In this document: piece by piece, positions 24,660-33,905 of the stretch
Layout: each line of letters begins with the position of its first letter
Numbering within the stretch: the first letter of the stretch is position 1
NCBI GenBank assembly: GCA_029891345.1
Contig: CM057009.1
Coordinates: 306,653,166-306,717,165, forward strand
Origin: Dryococelus australis
Taxonomy: Eukaryota > Arthropoda > Insecta > Phasmatodea > Phasmatidae
Direction: 5' to 3'
Length of the DNA stretch: 64,000 nucleotides
Made by a program: the position numbers and the translations under genes
Notes under the pieces: model-generated
Database searches by the model: none
What the model saw: the letters and a program-made list of their open reading frames with translations, nothing else
What the model was told of the DNA's origin: nothing

Positions 24660-24692
24660 TATAAAGGAACAAACATACAGCAGAACGTCAGT
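24660..24692 (+). promoter_or_regulatory. Core promoter 2: TATAAAGG + TCAGT
   Basis: TATAAAGG at 24660-24667 follows a run of TA repeats; TCAGT at 24688-24692 puts the Inr A exactly 30 bp after the first T of the TATA box. The ATG at 24694 follows almost at once, implying a 5' leader of only a few bases. Confidence 0.72.
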
Positions 24693-24693
24693 C

Positions 24694-24987
24694 ATGATGG
24701 AGAGGTTCGACCCAACACTTCAATATGCTAGTGCTACTCCAGGTTTCAGGAGAGTGTGGTTTCGAATTGAAGAAGATGGTCCACTACAAATTCAAATGTG
24801 TAACAGAGAAGAACATTGGTGTTTTTCAATACTTACTCGAACATATACTTTAAAAGTTTTAGACATTCGTCATCGAAAATGATTTGCTTTGTATAATTTG
24901 TGTCGTGACAGTATGCTACCTTGCACTGAGAATATGTTAGTGTTTGAAGCTTTATCTAAATTCATTACGAAATGCATGACATGCTAG
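24694..24987 (+). pseudogene. Unknown ORF, unit 2 of the TATA-TCAGT array
   Basis: The ATG abuts the promoter initiator. The frame runs 62 codons to a TGA near 24880 and, read through it, continues to TAG at 24985-24987 (97 codons). Key features are FDPTLQY, FRIEEDGPLQIQMCN and EEHWC in the first half and LCRDSMLPCTENMLVFEALS in the second. Unit 3 repeats the pattern (FEPT..Y, DGILQVQLCN, IEH.C, LRLDSEIL), so the two descend from a duplicated gene. Small, with no signal peptide or membrane segment. Family not recognised. The conserved Cys-Asn-(x)2-Glu-His could be a metal or active site, but that is a guess. Confidence 0.5.
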
Positions 24988-25159
24988 AAAATTGAATACA
25001 TCTTGTAAAATGAACGTTGCTGTTCTATTACTACAGTGTGGAGCGAACAATGTGACAACAAGGAACATGTTATGCTTACAGGTAACAAAGAATTAAAGTC
25101 TCCCTGTGGTATGTGGCAATGCAACATTTTTCAAAGTAAGAACATCTAATCTGCCAGAC

Positions 25160-25195
25160 TATTTAAAGGTGACCATTTAATATTAAAGTGTCAGT
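25160..25195 (+). promoter_or_regulatory. Core promoter 3: TATTTAAAGG + TCAGT
   Basis: TATTTAAAGG at 25160-25169 and TCAGT at 25191-25195; Inr A 33 bp after the first T. TCAGTCATGG places an ATG (25197) directly behind the initiator, as in unit 2. Confidence 0.65.
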
Positions 25196-25196
25196 C

Positions 25197-25609
25197 ATGG
25201 TTACTTCATGGTTACTATCTTCGAGCCTACAGTCGCATACGAGGTCCTGCAGATGGGTTACCAAACAGTATTCTTTAAGCCTTATGATGGTATTTTACAA
25301 GTTCAATTGTGTAACGATATCGAACACTGATGCGACACTTTTTATTCCAGTCTCGGCATCCTCTTTGGCGAAGGCTTAGCATGCAACGATTGTGTTGTGA
25401 GGTATCTCCGCCTTGACAGTGAAATTCTATCTACATTTGAAGATATATTGTTAGCCAGCCTTACCAAAGAAATGGAAGAAGAACACAGCAATGGGGTAAT
25501 TGCCTACCAACTCACCAGACATCATCAGGAAACCTCAATCCATTGGAAGCAAATGTGTGACGGAGACATTCACAACTTTATTTTCGAGCAAGGAGGTTTA
25601 GTTTTTTGA
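25197..25609 (+). pseudogene. Unknown ORF, unit 3 of the TATA-TCAGT array, frame-shifted
   Basis: Starts behind promoter 3. After an early frame change the translation parallels unit 2: FEPT..Y, a GY segment, FKPYDGILQVQLCN, IEH followed by a stop where unit 2 has Trp, then Cys. The last part (25397-25609) is open: YLRLDSEILSTFEDILLASL, an acidic KEMEEEH, then a 40-residue tail without counterpart in unit 2. At least one frame shift and one stop make it a pseudogene. Function unknown. Confidence 0.5.
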
Positions 25610-25639
25610 TCAATGTGTAATATCTACGCTTGTAAAGTG

Positions 25640-26640
25640 GCAAATTCAGAATAATGTTCTCTCCTATTTATGAGTATGCATTTATTCAAATTGTTTGTAT
25701 TCTGTGACATATAGCATAGTATATTCACATGGTGTTGTTAAGGAAAGGTGTTTCAGACATTAATTTCAAATGTTCATATTGGCCTGTATCTTTGACAGCA
25801 TGTAATAAACCACGTAGTTTTGATTCCAGTTTGACTAACTGTAACAGTTTGAATTGTCATGTAAATCAGTGCAGACCATACAGGCTAGAGAAAAAACGAA
25901 CTTTTAAACTAAAGGCGAGCATATTGTAACATAATTTTGCCAGGCAGAACAGAATTTGAAATATCTGATCAATACAACAGACAATGTTTTGCAATTTCAA
26001 TATATGAAGAATGTGACAATGATATTCATATGTTTGTACAATATCAAAGAATTTGGTTACTTATTATGCAGTGGGTGTGTTTCATCAAAGTGATGCATTC
26101 ACAGAGCAATAAAACTATAAGAAATAAAGTTTATCCCTCAAACACATTTTGACTTGCAAAGATAGAGGGGTTTTACAAAGTCAATATATACAATATACAC
26201 TAATTTGTTCTCGGTGGAGGATTGGTTTGCATACGAGTAACAAGGTGTTCTTTCTTAAAGGAAATCATTACATTAGATTGAAACCAGGCAAGTCTAATGT
26301 ATCGTATGTGTAATTGTGTAGTGGAGTTCCTTTTTAAGGTTGTTTATTTTTAACTGGGAGATGAAAAAAGGCATGAATTAATTCAATGAAGTGATGCGAC
26401 CAAATGTCCTTTGTTTTATACTACTCCTCTTCCATCTAGTATTGAAGACGTACTTTCACACTATGTCAAAACATACAATGTAAAGAAGTGTTTATTCAGA
26501 CAGACAGGATAAAACCATGGCGTAAGAAATGCTGCCTCTTCGAAAGTAGACTTCAAGAAGGGGATCTGGATCCTGTTCTACCAAAATATATGAAAACATT
26601 GTTTACTGAAGTTGGAAATAGCTTATTACTTGTGTTAAAA
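25640..26640 (+). pseudogene. Further unknown ORF fragments, possible unit 4
   Basis: Open fragments on the same strand continue the array: 25729-25929 (66 codons, several Cys and Asn), 25937-26152 (71 codons, with QCFAISIYEECDNDIHMFV) and an unlisted frame ending at 26648 with KPWRKKCCLFESRLQEGDLD. No clear TATA-TCAGT pair is seen in front of them. They could be decayed copies of the same gene or a downstream gene. Confidence 0.3.
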
Positions 26641-26649
26641 TTAATGTGA

Positions 26650-28740
26650 TTTTTTTTAAACACCTTGTGTATATTTTGCTATTTATGGTTGTTTCTTTAA
26701 AAATTGGTGTATATATTTTGAAGCATCCTATATCTCTTAAATGCATTGCATATTTTGAAACAACCATGAGTTTAAATGACTGTTTGTATACCTTTTGCTA
26801 TATATTGTGCATCACCCTATGTACTTGAGATATCCATTATTTTGTGAAATATTAAGTGCATTTTGAAACAATCTATGTTTTAATTAATTGAATTGTGTGT
26901 TATGAAACCTCCTATACCTGTGTGATAATGAAATGATTGGTCGTTTAATACGTATTTGAAAGAAACTGTTAAAAAAAATCCTAGATATACAAATTAGTAT
27001 ATAAATATGAGTGTTAAAATGAATGCATTCGTATATATTTATTGCACTCTTTTCCCCTTTTCAAAAATGTCTTGGTTTCCTTAAGAAATACGCATTACTC
27101 TCATTAATAAAGAGTTAAAAAAAAGTCTTAGAACTTTCTAAAAGTGATTGGTTCTTGTGAACAAGCGGTGAAAAATCTAATATGTTATGAAGATTAGTGA
27201 AGTTTAAACACTTGTGAAAAAACCACAGACACTGTAGAAAAAATCAAATACATAATTATAATAATTCAGAAAACAAATCATATAAACTATTCGAGTAATC
27301 GCTGAACAGATAGTTCTTAACTAGAAAACACCTCTTTACCAACACAAACTTGTGTCTTAAGCAGATAAGAATTAAATATACTGGACCGCAATAAAAAAAA
27401 ATACTAAGGTGCATTCACACCTCAACGAATAACAGTTTTAAAAATGTCATTCTATCCTTAATAAGTAGGATCAAGCACTGTATATCAATTCTACATGGTA
27501 ATGTTAAACAGGCTTTAACATAAAATCATGACAAGAAAATTTCTAACACTTTGCATTCGAGGTTTCAGAGTGAATCCTGCTGTGCACTTTTTATTATAAG
27601 ACATGTTCTCGAACAGACCACGCTGTTGACTTTCAAGCAACGTTGAACAGTTGGACGGAGAATCCCTCTCTCAACTCAGAAATACAAATACCAACTATGA
27701 GATTAGCCCACTAAATATAAAAATGTATCAGAGAGTGATCGAAGTATATGCAACAAACTTTAGATCCCCAAGCTTCAGTCACTGCAAAACACTACTAAGA
27801 AACAAGAAATAGTCCCTAAAATGCAGAATAATGCTTAACAATTTGGAAAACCCCAATAGACTACACAATATCAAAAAATAACTGACCACAAGCAGCATGT
27901 GAAATACTTTTATTGAAATAGTGTATCCAGAAAAAATAATATTTTGTTATATTTCAAAGATACTCTGCTGTGTGACTAGCATGAGAGCAGAGCTGGGAAA
28001 TCAGAACTTTTTTTGCCTGTATCCCACCCTAGGCTTCAAATTACTCAGTCCTCTACCTATCCCTAACACCTCTGTATTCCCCGCTCACAACGACCCAGCC
28101 CAACTCTGTTACTTACAACTTTAACATGCACGTATTATTTTTTAATAAATAATTTCCAACACAAGTACATAAAAATAGTTGCGTTACATCGCCAACCCCC
28201 ATGGCGAAGTCAGATTATGCCTTAGGATGGAGGTTCCGGGTCCGAATCCCAGGTAAGACATGGTTAATATAAATTAGGTTCGATTCCCGGGTAAGGTATG
28301 GTTAATGTCATTCAGTGTCCTTATAAAAGTTACTCAACATTCCTTCACAGAATAATAGGCAGTACACTAATGTATACATAAGCAATGTCTGATAAGTTAA
28401 ATAATAAAAATTACACTCAATTGTTATTTAAAACAGAGAACCGTACATAATGCATTACAAAGACTATTACGTTCTGGAATTGTATTGGTAAAGAAATAAG
28501 TACGAAAATTCAAATTATGTAATTCAAATTAAATGTAATCGCAAATACCGAAGAAATATACATATTTCACATTGCAGTACCAACTCAATATAATTGTAAA
28601 TGAGAAAATTTCAGAAAATGCATTAGTTCGTTAAAAAATCTTAAAATTTCTTAATTTCGCATTAAAAACATTTATTTCATTAAGTAAATCACATTTACTT
28701 TAGTACAAATTAAGTTTTATTATCACATCTGGCAATTACC
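26650..28740. other. Giant element interior, AT-rich; SINE fragment near 28170-28310
   Basis: No gene. Around 28195-28310 two B-box-like motifs, GGGTCCGAATCCCAGG and GGTTCGATTCCCGGG, lie about 45 bp apart with AT-rich tails ending GGTTAAT, consistent with a partly duplicated tRNA-derived SINE. Confidence 0.5.
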
Positions 28741-29095
28741 CTTGTTTGTATAGGTTCCTTGTTGAGGGTGGGGAGGAAGGTGTCGGCTTATATATACATG
28801 TGCCAGAGCGGCGCTCATTATTGTTCATCCAACCACCATAGAGAGATCATCTTTGCTCTGCTCCGCTACTGCTTGCCTCCCGACCGACTTCTCACCCCCA
28901 ACCGCCCACTGCATCACTGCCGAGGCACGATGGGGGTCAGCAGAGCACTGGCCCAGTGTGGGGAGGCAGCTACCCACGGCCAGCGCCTAGCCCCGCTCAA
29001 GCCCTCAGCTGCCTGACCCGAGTCTGCCCGGACTCTCATCTGTCTGAATGGGGTTCAGGTCTCTCCTACTACCTTTGGAAGTAGACTTTATGTAA
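28741..29095 (+). promoter_or_regulatory. Promoter-like TATA and GC-rich leader with splice-donor-like end
   Basis: TTATATATA at 28786-28794 precedes a C-rich stretch carrying an 85-codon ORF (28759-29016) with no recognised motif. The stretch ends in TATGTAAGT (29088-29096), which matches a 5' splice site, and the sequence turns AT-rich straight after. It may be a first exon or an LTR fragment; no partner exon is identified. Confidence 0.3.
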
Positions 29096-29639
29096 GTTAA
29101 TAGTATAAACATTTAGGGTTTTTAATACTGTTTGATTTAGCATTAATATTTTTAAAGATTTGTATGGTTGTTGAAAGTTTTTACCAGGAGTATATTAAAT
29201 TAGTTTTACTTTGTTCATTTAAATTCTTTTCTCAGTATTTCTATTGGGATTCCAATCAAATAGTTCAATTTTTGTGGTAAAATTGTTCTCCTTTTTCGGT
29301 ATTTGCTCAAAATTTATAGAATTTGCTTAAACTTCCTTTGAATTTGGTAAATTTGATTTGAAATTTGATTCAAAATTTACATAAACTTTATTCAGAATAT
29401 GGTAAAACTTATAAGAATGTATTAATTATTGTTTGATTTAAACCTGTATTTGATTAAATCATTCAAATCTATTCAGAATATGCTAAAATTTGCTTAACAT
29501 TTGTAAATATTGGTTTCACTTTTTTCTGTATTCTCTTAAATTTGCATTGCAAGTTGTTTAAATTTTTAGAATTTGCTCAAAATTGTAAGATTTTGATTGA
29601 AACCGATTAACTTACTTGGGATTTGTTAAAATTATTCAT

Positions 29640-31610
29640 TTTTATACGCAAATTTGTTAAAACTGGGCGTGTCTGTAGACGTTTGCTTGGGAGTAAATGA
29701 TAGAACATAGAAAAATATTTGGGAACTATGCCTAACCATGCACATCATGTTTGGAGGGGTGCATAGCCCTGCCCATGTCTATGTTCAGAATGAGTTGTTT
29801 GGTGAAGGATGAATCTATTGATGAATGGACATGAGTAAATATAACGATTGTGGAATGTATGAAAAGAGGTTGTGTGGGAATTTTTAAAAATATTTTGTTT
29901 GCTAGTTTTATGTTTTTTTTTTTAGTATTTTAAGACATTCCAGGCAGGATTTTGATGCGTATTTGCATGTGAAATATTGAGCGAGAAAAAATAAGAGGAA
30001 AGTGAACTGGATGCACCTAGTGTATTTGGAGAGCCCATAGCTCTGTCCTATTCTCTGCTAAGAATGTTGTTGTCTGAAGAAGGATGGGTGATTTGATGGA
30101 TAATTGGACGTTGAGTAAGTCTAATAAATGTGTAATGTTTTGATGTGCATGTGATTAGGTGGTTTGGGCATATAATTTTATTTTAAGTAGTTTTAAGAGA
30201 TCTAAGGGTGGATTGTTGTGTGTTTGAGGTGTTCGTCTTATGGGACAGCTAAAAAGGGAGAACTAAGCCACTTGTGCACTGCACACTTGGAAGGCACATA
30301 GCCTTAGCTGCCATTCTTGTCCAGGTTGTTGGTGTCTGGTGATGGATGTTTGATTTGATGGATGAATGGACCTTGAGTAAGTCTAACGAATGTGTAATGT
30401 TTTGATGTGTACATGATGGGGTGGTTTTGGGCATATAACTTTATTTTAAGTAGTTTTAAGAGATTTAAAGGTGGGTTGTTGTGTGTTAGAGGTGTTTGGC
30501 TTATGGAATAGCTTAAAAAAGGGAGGACAAAGCCACTTGTACACTGCACACTTGTAGGGCACATAGCCTTAGCTCCCAAGCTTGTTCAGATTGTTGGTGT
30601 CTGGTGATGGATGACTGTAATGATGGATGATTGTGCCTTGAGTAAGTCTAACAAATGTGTAATGTTTTGATGTGAATGTGACGGTATGGTTTGGGCATAT
30701 TATTTTATTTTAAGTAGTTTAAGATTTTTCAAGTGTGGGTTGTTGTGTGTTTGACGTGTGAATTATGGAACATCTAAAAAAATTAACTAAGCCACCTGTG
30801 CATTGCATACTTGGAAGGCACATAGTCTTAGCTCCCAAGCTTGATCATATTATTGGTGCCTGGTGATGGATGACTGTGATGAATATATGGACATGAGTGA
30901 ATTTAACAATTGTGGAATGTATGAAAACTGAGTTGGGTGGGAATTTTTTGTTTTTAAGTATGTTATTTAGTTGTATAAGTATAAAATTTATTTATTAGGT
31001 GCATGAATGAGAGAGGGGAAAGGTGTTGAATGTAATTCTAGGAGTGTTCTTGATGTATATTTGAGCATTTTTAATGGAGTAGTTTGAGAGATAATCAGTG
31101 ACCACAATTGTATTCACAATGGACAGAAGACTGTGACAATATGACGAACTGAGGCTCTTTATAGAGTGCTAATTCTCTCAAAATATGTTAAAACCATCTG
31201 GAATATAATATCAAGTACTATGAGAAAAATTTAGTGAGTAGGTGCATGACTGCAAGTATGAGTAAGGGTAAATGTGATGCAAGTGATTCTAGGTTCTTGT
31301 TCTATGTTTGAGTTTTAAAAAATTTGATTAGTTTTACATAGTTTTAAAACATTCTGGGTGGGTTGATGTGTGCTTGGGAGTGAATGATGGAATAGAGAAA
31401 AAAAGAGAGAATTCAGCTGGATACACATAGCATATTCGGAGGGCACATTGCCCTACCCTATTCTCTACTTGGAATGAGTTGTTTGGAGATGGATGACAGA
31501 TTGATGAATAAATGGACTTGAGTGAATTTATCGATTGTGGTATGTATGAAATTAGGGTTGGGTGGTGAAGTTTTAAGTATTGAATTTGCTTATTTAGTTG
31601 TAAAGTATAA
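29640..31610 (+). repeat. Degenerate tandem array, ~263-bp period
   Basis: The landmark GGCACATAG, or a close variant, recurs at about 29756, 30030, 30292, 30557, 30819 and 31442 (spacings 274, 262, 265, 262, then 623). Between these each unit has, in order, GTTGGTGTCTGGTGATGGATG, a GAGTAAGTCTAA motif, AATGTTTTGATGTG, TTTTAAGTAGTTTTAAG, GGGTTGTTGTGTGTT and AACTAAGCCAC. The centre units (30170-30700) are the most alike. It lies inside the giant element; minus-strand ORFs within it only reflect the repeat. Confidence 0.85.
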
Positions 31611-32830
31611 CTTTTTTCAATTTTCTAAAAGATTTAAAATTTAAGCAATTTTTCAGAATTGTATAAATTTAAATATTTTTTAAACTTTTTATTTTAATTG
31701 AATTAAGTGTTTTAAAAGTATAGTTTTAGAGTGTAACAGATTAATTCCCCTTGCTAAAACTTTCCAGATAAAAATCATTAACAAAATTATTTTCCAAAAA
31801 TGTATAAAATGTCACAAGGTTGACTGTATTAAACACGTTATAAACACAATTTGTATGTTATGAAGCACAATGATTGTCAAAATTGTCTAAGGCTTAGTGA
31901 GCAGAGGTATTAGAACAGTGCCTTGCTGTGTAGTGAAGTGGTAAATGTCGTGCACCAGGCGACATACTAGTGCTGGAGAGCGACCTGCTTCGCTGCGCTG
32001 CCTTGTCCGTGGAGTTGGGGGAAGGCACGGAAGTGGAAGCCATAACTTTCGGGGCTGTGCTTAGCTGAGGTTTAGGTGGCCGCGCATGGAAAGGGGGGTG
32101 GCAGGGAAGCATGCATGCACAAATGCCAGAGCGGGGGAAGGGGATGATACCCGATTCATGGCACTTCGTGTTTGCAGCAGCAGACTGTAGAAGCTTGCTC
32201 CCTCCTTCCTTCATCCCACTGTTCGCCCTCGACTCCACTTGTTTCATGCTGCTCATTTCATCTCGCCCTCCCTCCCTCTCCTCATGATGCATTCACGCTT
32301 CGAAGAGTCTCTCTCGCCTCCACCATGCACAGCCAGCTTGTTCCACAATACTCTCTCGCCACGACTTGTTTCCTGCAGCTCTGACAGCCTTGCTTCGTCG
32401 TGCTCCACCACTCTCTCTCGCCACCTGCAGTCCCGGTATATTTTATAAACAAGATAACCTCCGATGTGGTTCAGTGCACTGCAGAAGTAAGCTTTCTTCA
32501 GCACTGGTTTTAAAACACAGAACTCCCTGTGTGTATTAAACAATTTTCCCATCAACAAATGTTTGTACAACTAATAAACATTTATTTGCAGGTACAAACA
32601 ACTTTTTGGTAAGTGTGTATAATGGGTTCTTTTCTTTTTTCTCAGCACTACAGCCCTATTTAAGTACATTATGACACTAAGTATACTATTGTGGGAGACA
32701 ATGAAAATAATCAGATAATATCAGATTCGCTAGTGAAAAGACTGGATTCCGATGTATTCTGCTTAAAGGAGAGTTAACAATTCATAGAATGTAACTACTC
32801 TCATTTTCCACTTCTTAGAATTTGCCTATA
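31611..32830. other. Giant element interior, C/T-rich block, no gene recognised
   Basis: 31900-32440 is C/T-rich on the plus strand and gives overlapping ORFs on both strands without motifs. ATATTTTATAAAC near 32436 is TATA-like, but no initiator follows at the right distance. Confidence 0.35.
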
Positions 32831-32837
32831 ACTACCC

Positions 32838-32866
32838 ATAAAAGGTTAGAACCTGTTACTTTCAGT
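32838..32866 (+). promoter_or_regulatory. Weak core promoter: ATAAAAGG + TCAGT
   Basis: ATAAAAGG at 32838-32845 and TCAGT at 32862-32866; Inr A only about 26 bp after the TATA-like box, so weaker than the three in the array. The zinc-finger ORF opens at 32895, about 30 bp on. Confidence 0.4.
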
Positions 32867-32894
32867 CTAGACTTGAAAGAGTACTGAATCAATT

Positions 32895-33763
32895 ATGGCT
32901 TTGCTGTGTCATTTCTATGGTAAAGAATTTACAGTTCTGTGCAGCATGCATCGACATGAAAGAATGACTTGTGGAATAAAAAATTCAATAATACAGAATC
33001 GGTGTGATTTCTGCCAGAAACAGTTTTCCCAGAGGGATGCTTTAAATAGACACTGTAAAACTTGCAACACTGGTTCTCCACATGCTCCACATCCTGATAC
33101 AGCATCACATCCTGAGACTGCACCATCAACACCACATAGCACTGCACTAGCACCACATATCATCACAGTAGCACCACATCCTTAGACAACATCACAATCT
33201 GCTTAACAGACTACACCACAGTTAGCTCCACAGTTTAAAATTTCCTGCTCCACCCACTGTATTTCCTTCAAAATGTCGCTACCTTAATTCAGGATTGGGA
33301 AGTAAATCACTTTCCAGTTTGTCAGTCAAGAGTTTGCCACGCCTCAATTATGAAATATTAACCACAGCATTTTCAGTTAGATTGAGTGATGCACTGATAC
33401 ATAACGACCAAACTAGTACTGATTTAGACTTTGAAAGATTTTACAAGGTGTAGGAAGCTTCTGATAGATTTAACTACAGCATCACCCTGACTAATAACTC
33501 TTAGTGTAAATATATCCTGTAAGTATCTGAAATCCATCAGAGCAGAGGACGGTGCTACAGAAACCTTCTACTTTCAGACTCAAGCTCTCCCCATTCTACA
33601 TTCCACAGATATTGGTGAAGTTTATAACTCCACCATAGTGCCGTACCTCACACACCTACTTGAAGAATTTAGTGCTCGTGGAAGCGGGTGGACTTTACAG
33701 CTGATATCAAAAATGGACATTCATATCTCCCAATATAGACTGTTTACAGCTGGTCAGAAGTAA
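32895..33763 (+). pseudogene. Zinc-finger + GSGWTL region, resembles N-terminus of Polinton-type DNA polymerase gene, broken
   Basis: The first ORF (32895-33185, 96 codons) has two finger-like motifs, CHFYGKEF...HRHERMTC and CDFCQKQFSQRDALNRHCKTC, then a His/Pro/Thr-rich tail. After damage, 33345-33450 reads LNYEILTTAFSVRLSDALIH, and 33530-33763 is open for 77 codons with ETFYFQTQALPI, EVYNSTIVPYLTHLLEEF and GSGWTLQLISKMDIHISQYR. From family knowledge, a finger followed by a '...F..RGSGWTL..I..LDIHI..Y.PL..G' block precedes the palm domain in many arthropod Maverick/Polinton-like polymerase genes. No exonuclease or palm motif follows, so only the 5' part survives. A host zinc-finger gene is the less likely alternative. 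Confidence 0.5.
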
Positions 33764-33794
33764 TCCAAGTTATTGCTGATAAGACATGTAATCC

Positions 33795-33905
33795 AAAGCA
33801 GTTCCATTACTCACCTCGCTTGACCCTCATCAGCTCTCAAGACCTGGCTTTCGAGAGCTGCCAAAATATCTTCACTCGCTCCGATCTACAGATAACATTT
33901 TTTTG
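33795..33905 (+). repeat. Fragment of a dispersed repeat (GGCTCTCAAGA family)
   Basis: CCTCATCAGCTCTCAAGACC...AATATCTTCACTC parallels 53845-53935 and, inverted, 52005-52060. It sits directly behind the last polymerase-like codons and may mark the insertion that ended that gene. Confidence 0.6.

Noticed and set aside
29640..31610. CRISPR-like or coding repeat
   Set aside because: Period is ~263 bp, units degenerate throughout without constant repeat plus unique spacer; eukaryotic tandem repeat.
32895..33185. Host C2H2 zinc-finger transcription factor
   Set aside because: Only two finger-like motifs, no linker array, and the downstream GSGWTL block plus location inside the giant element fit a polymerase-type gene better.
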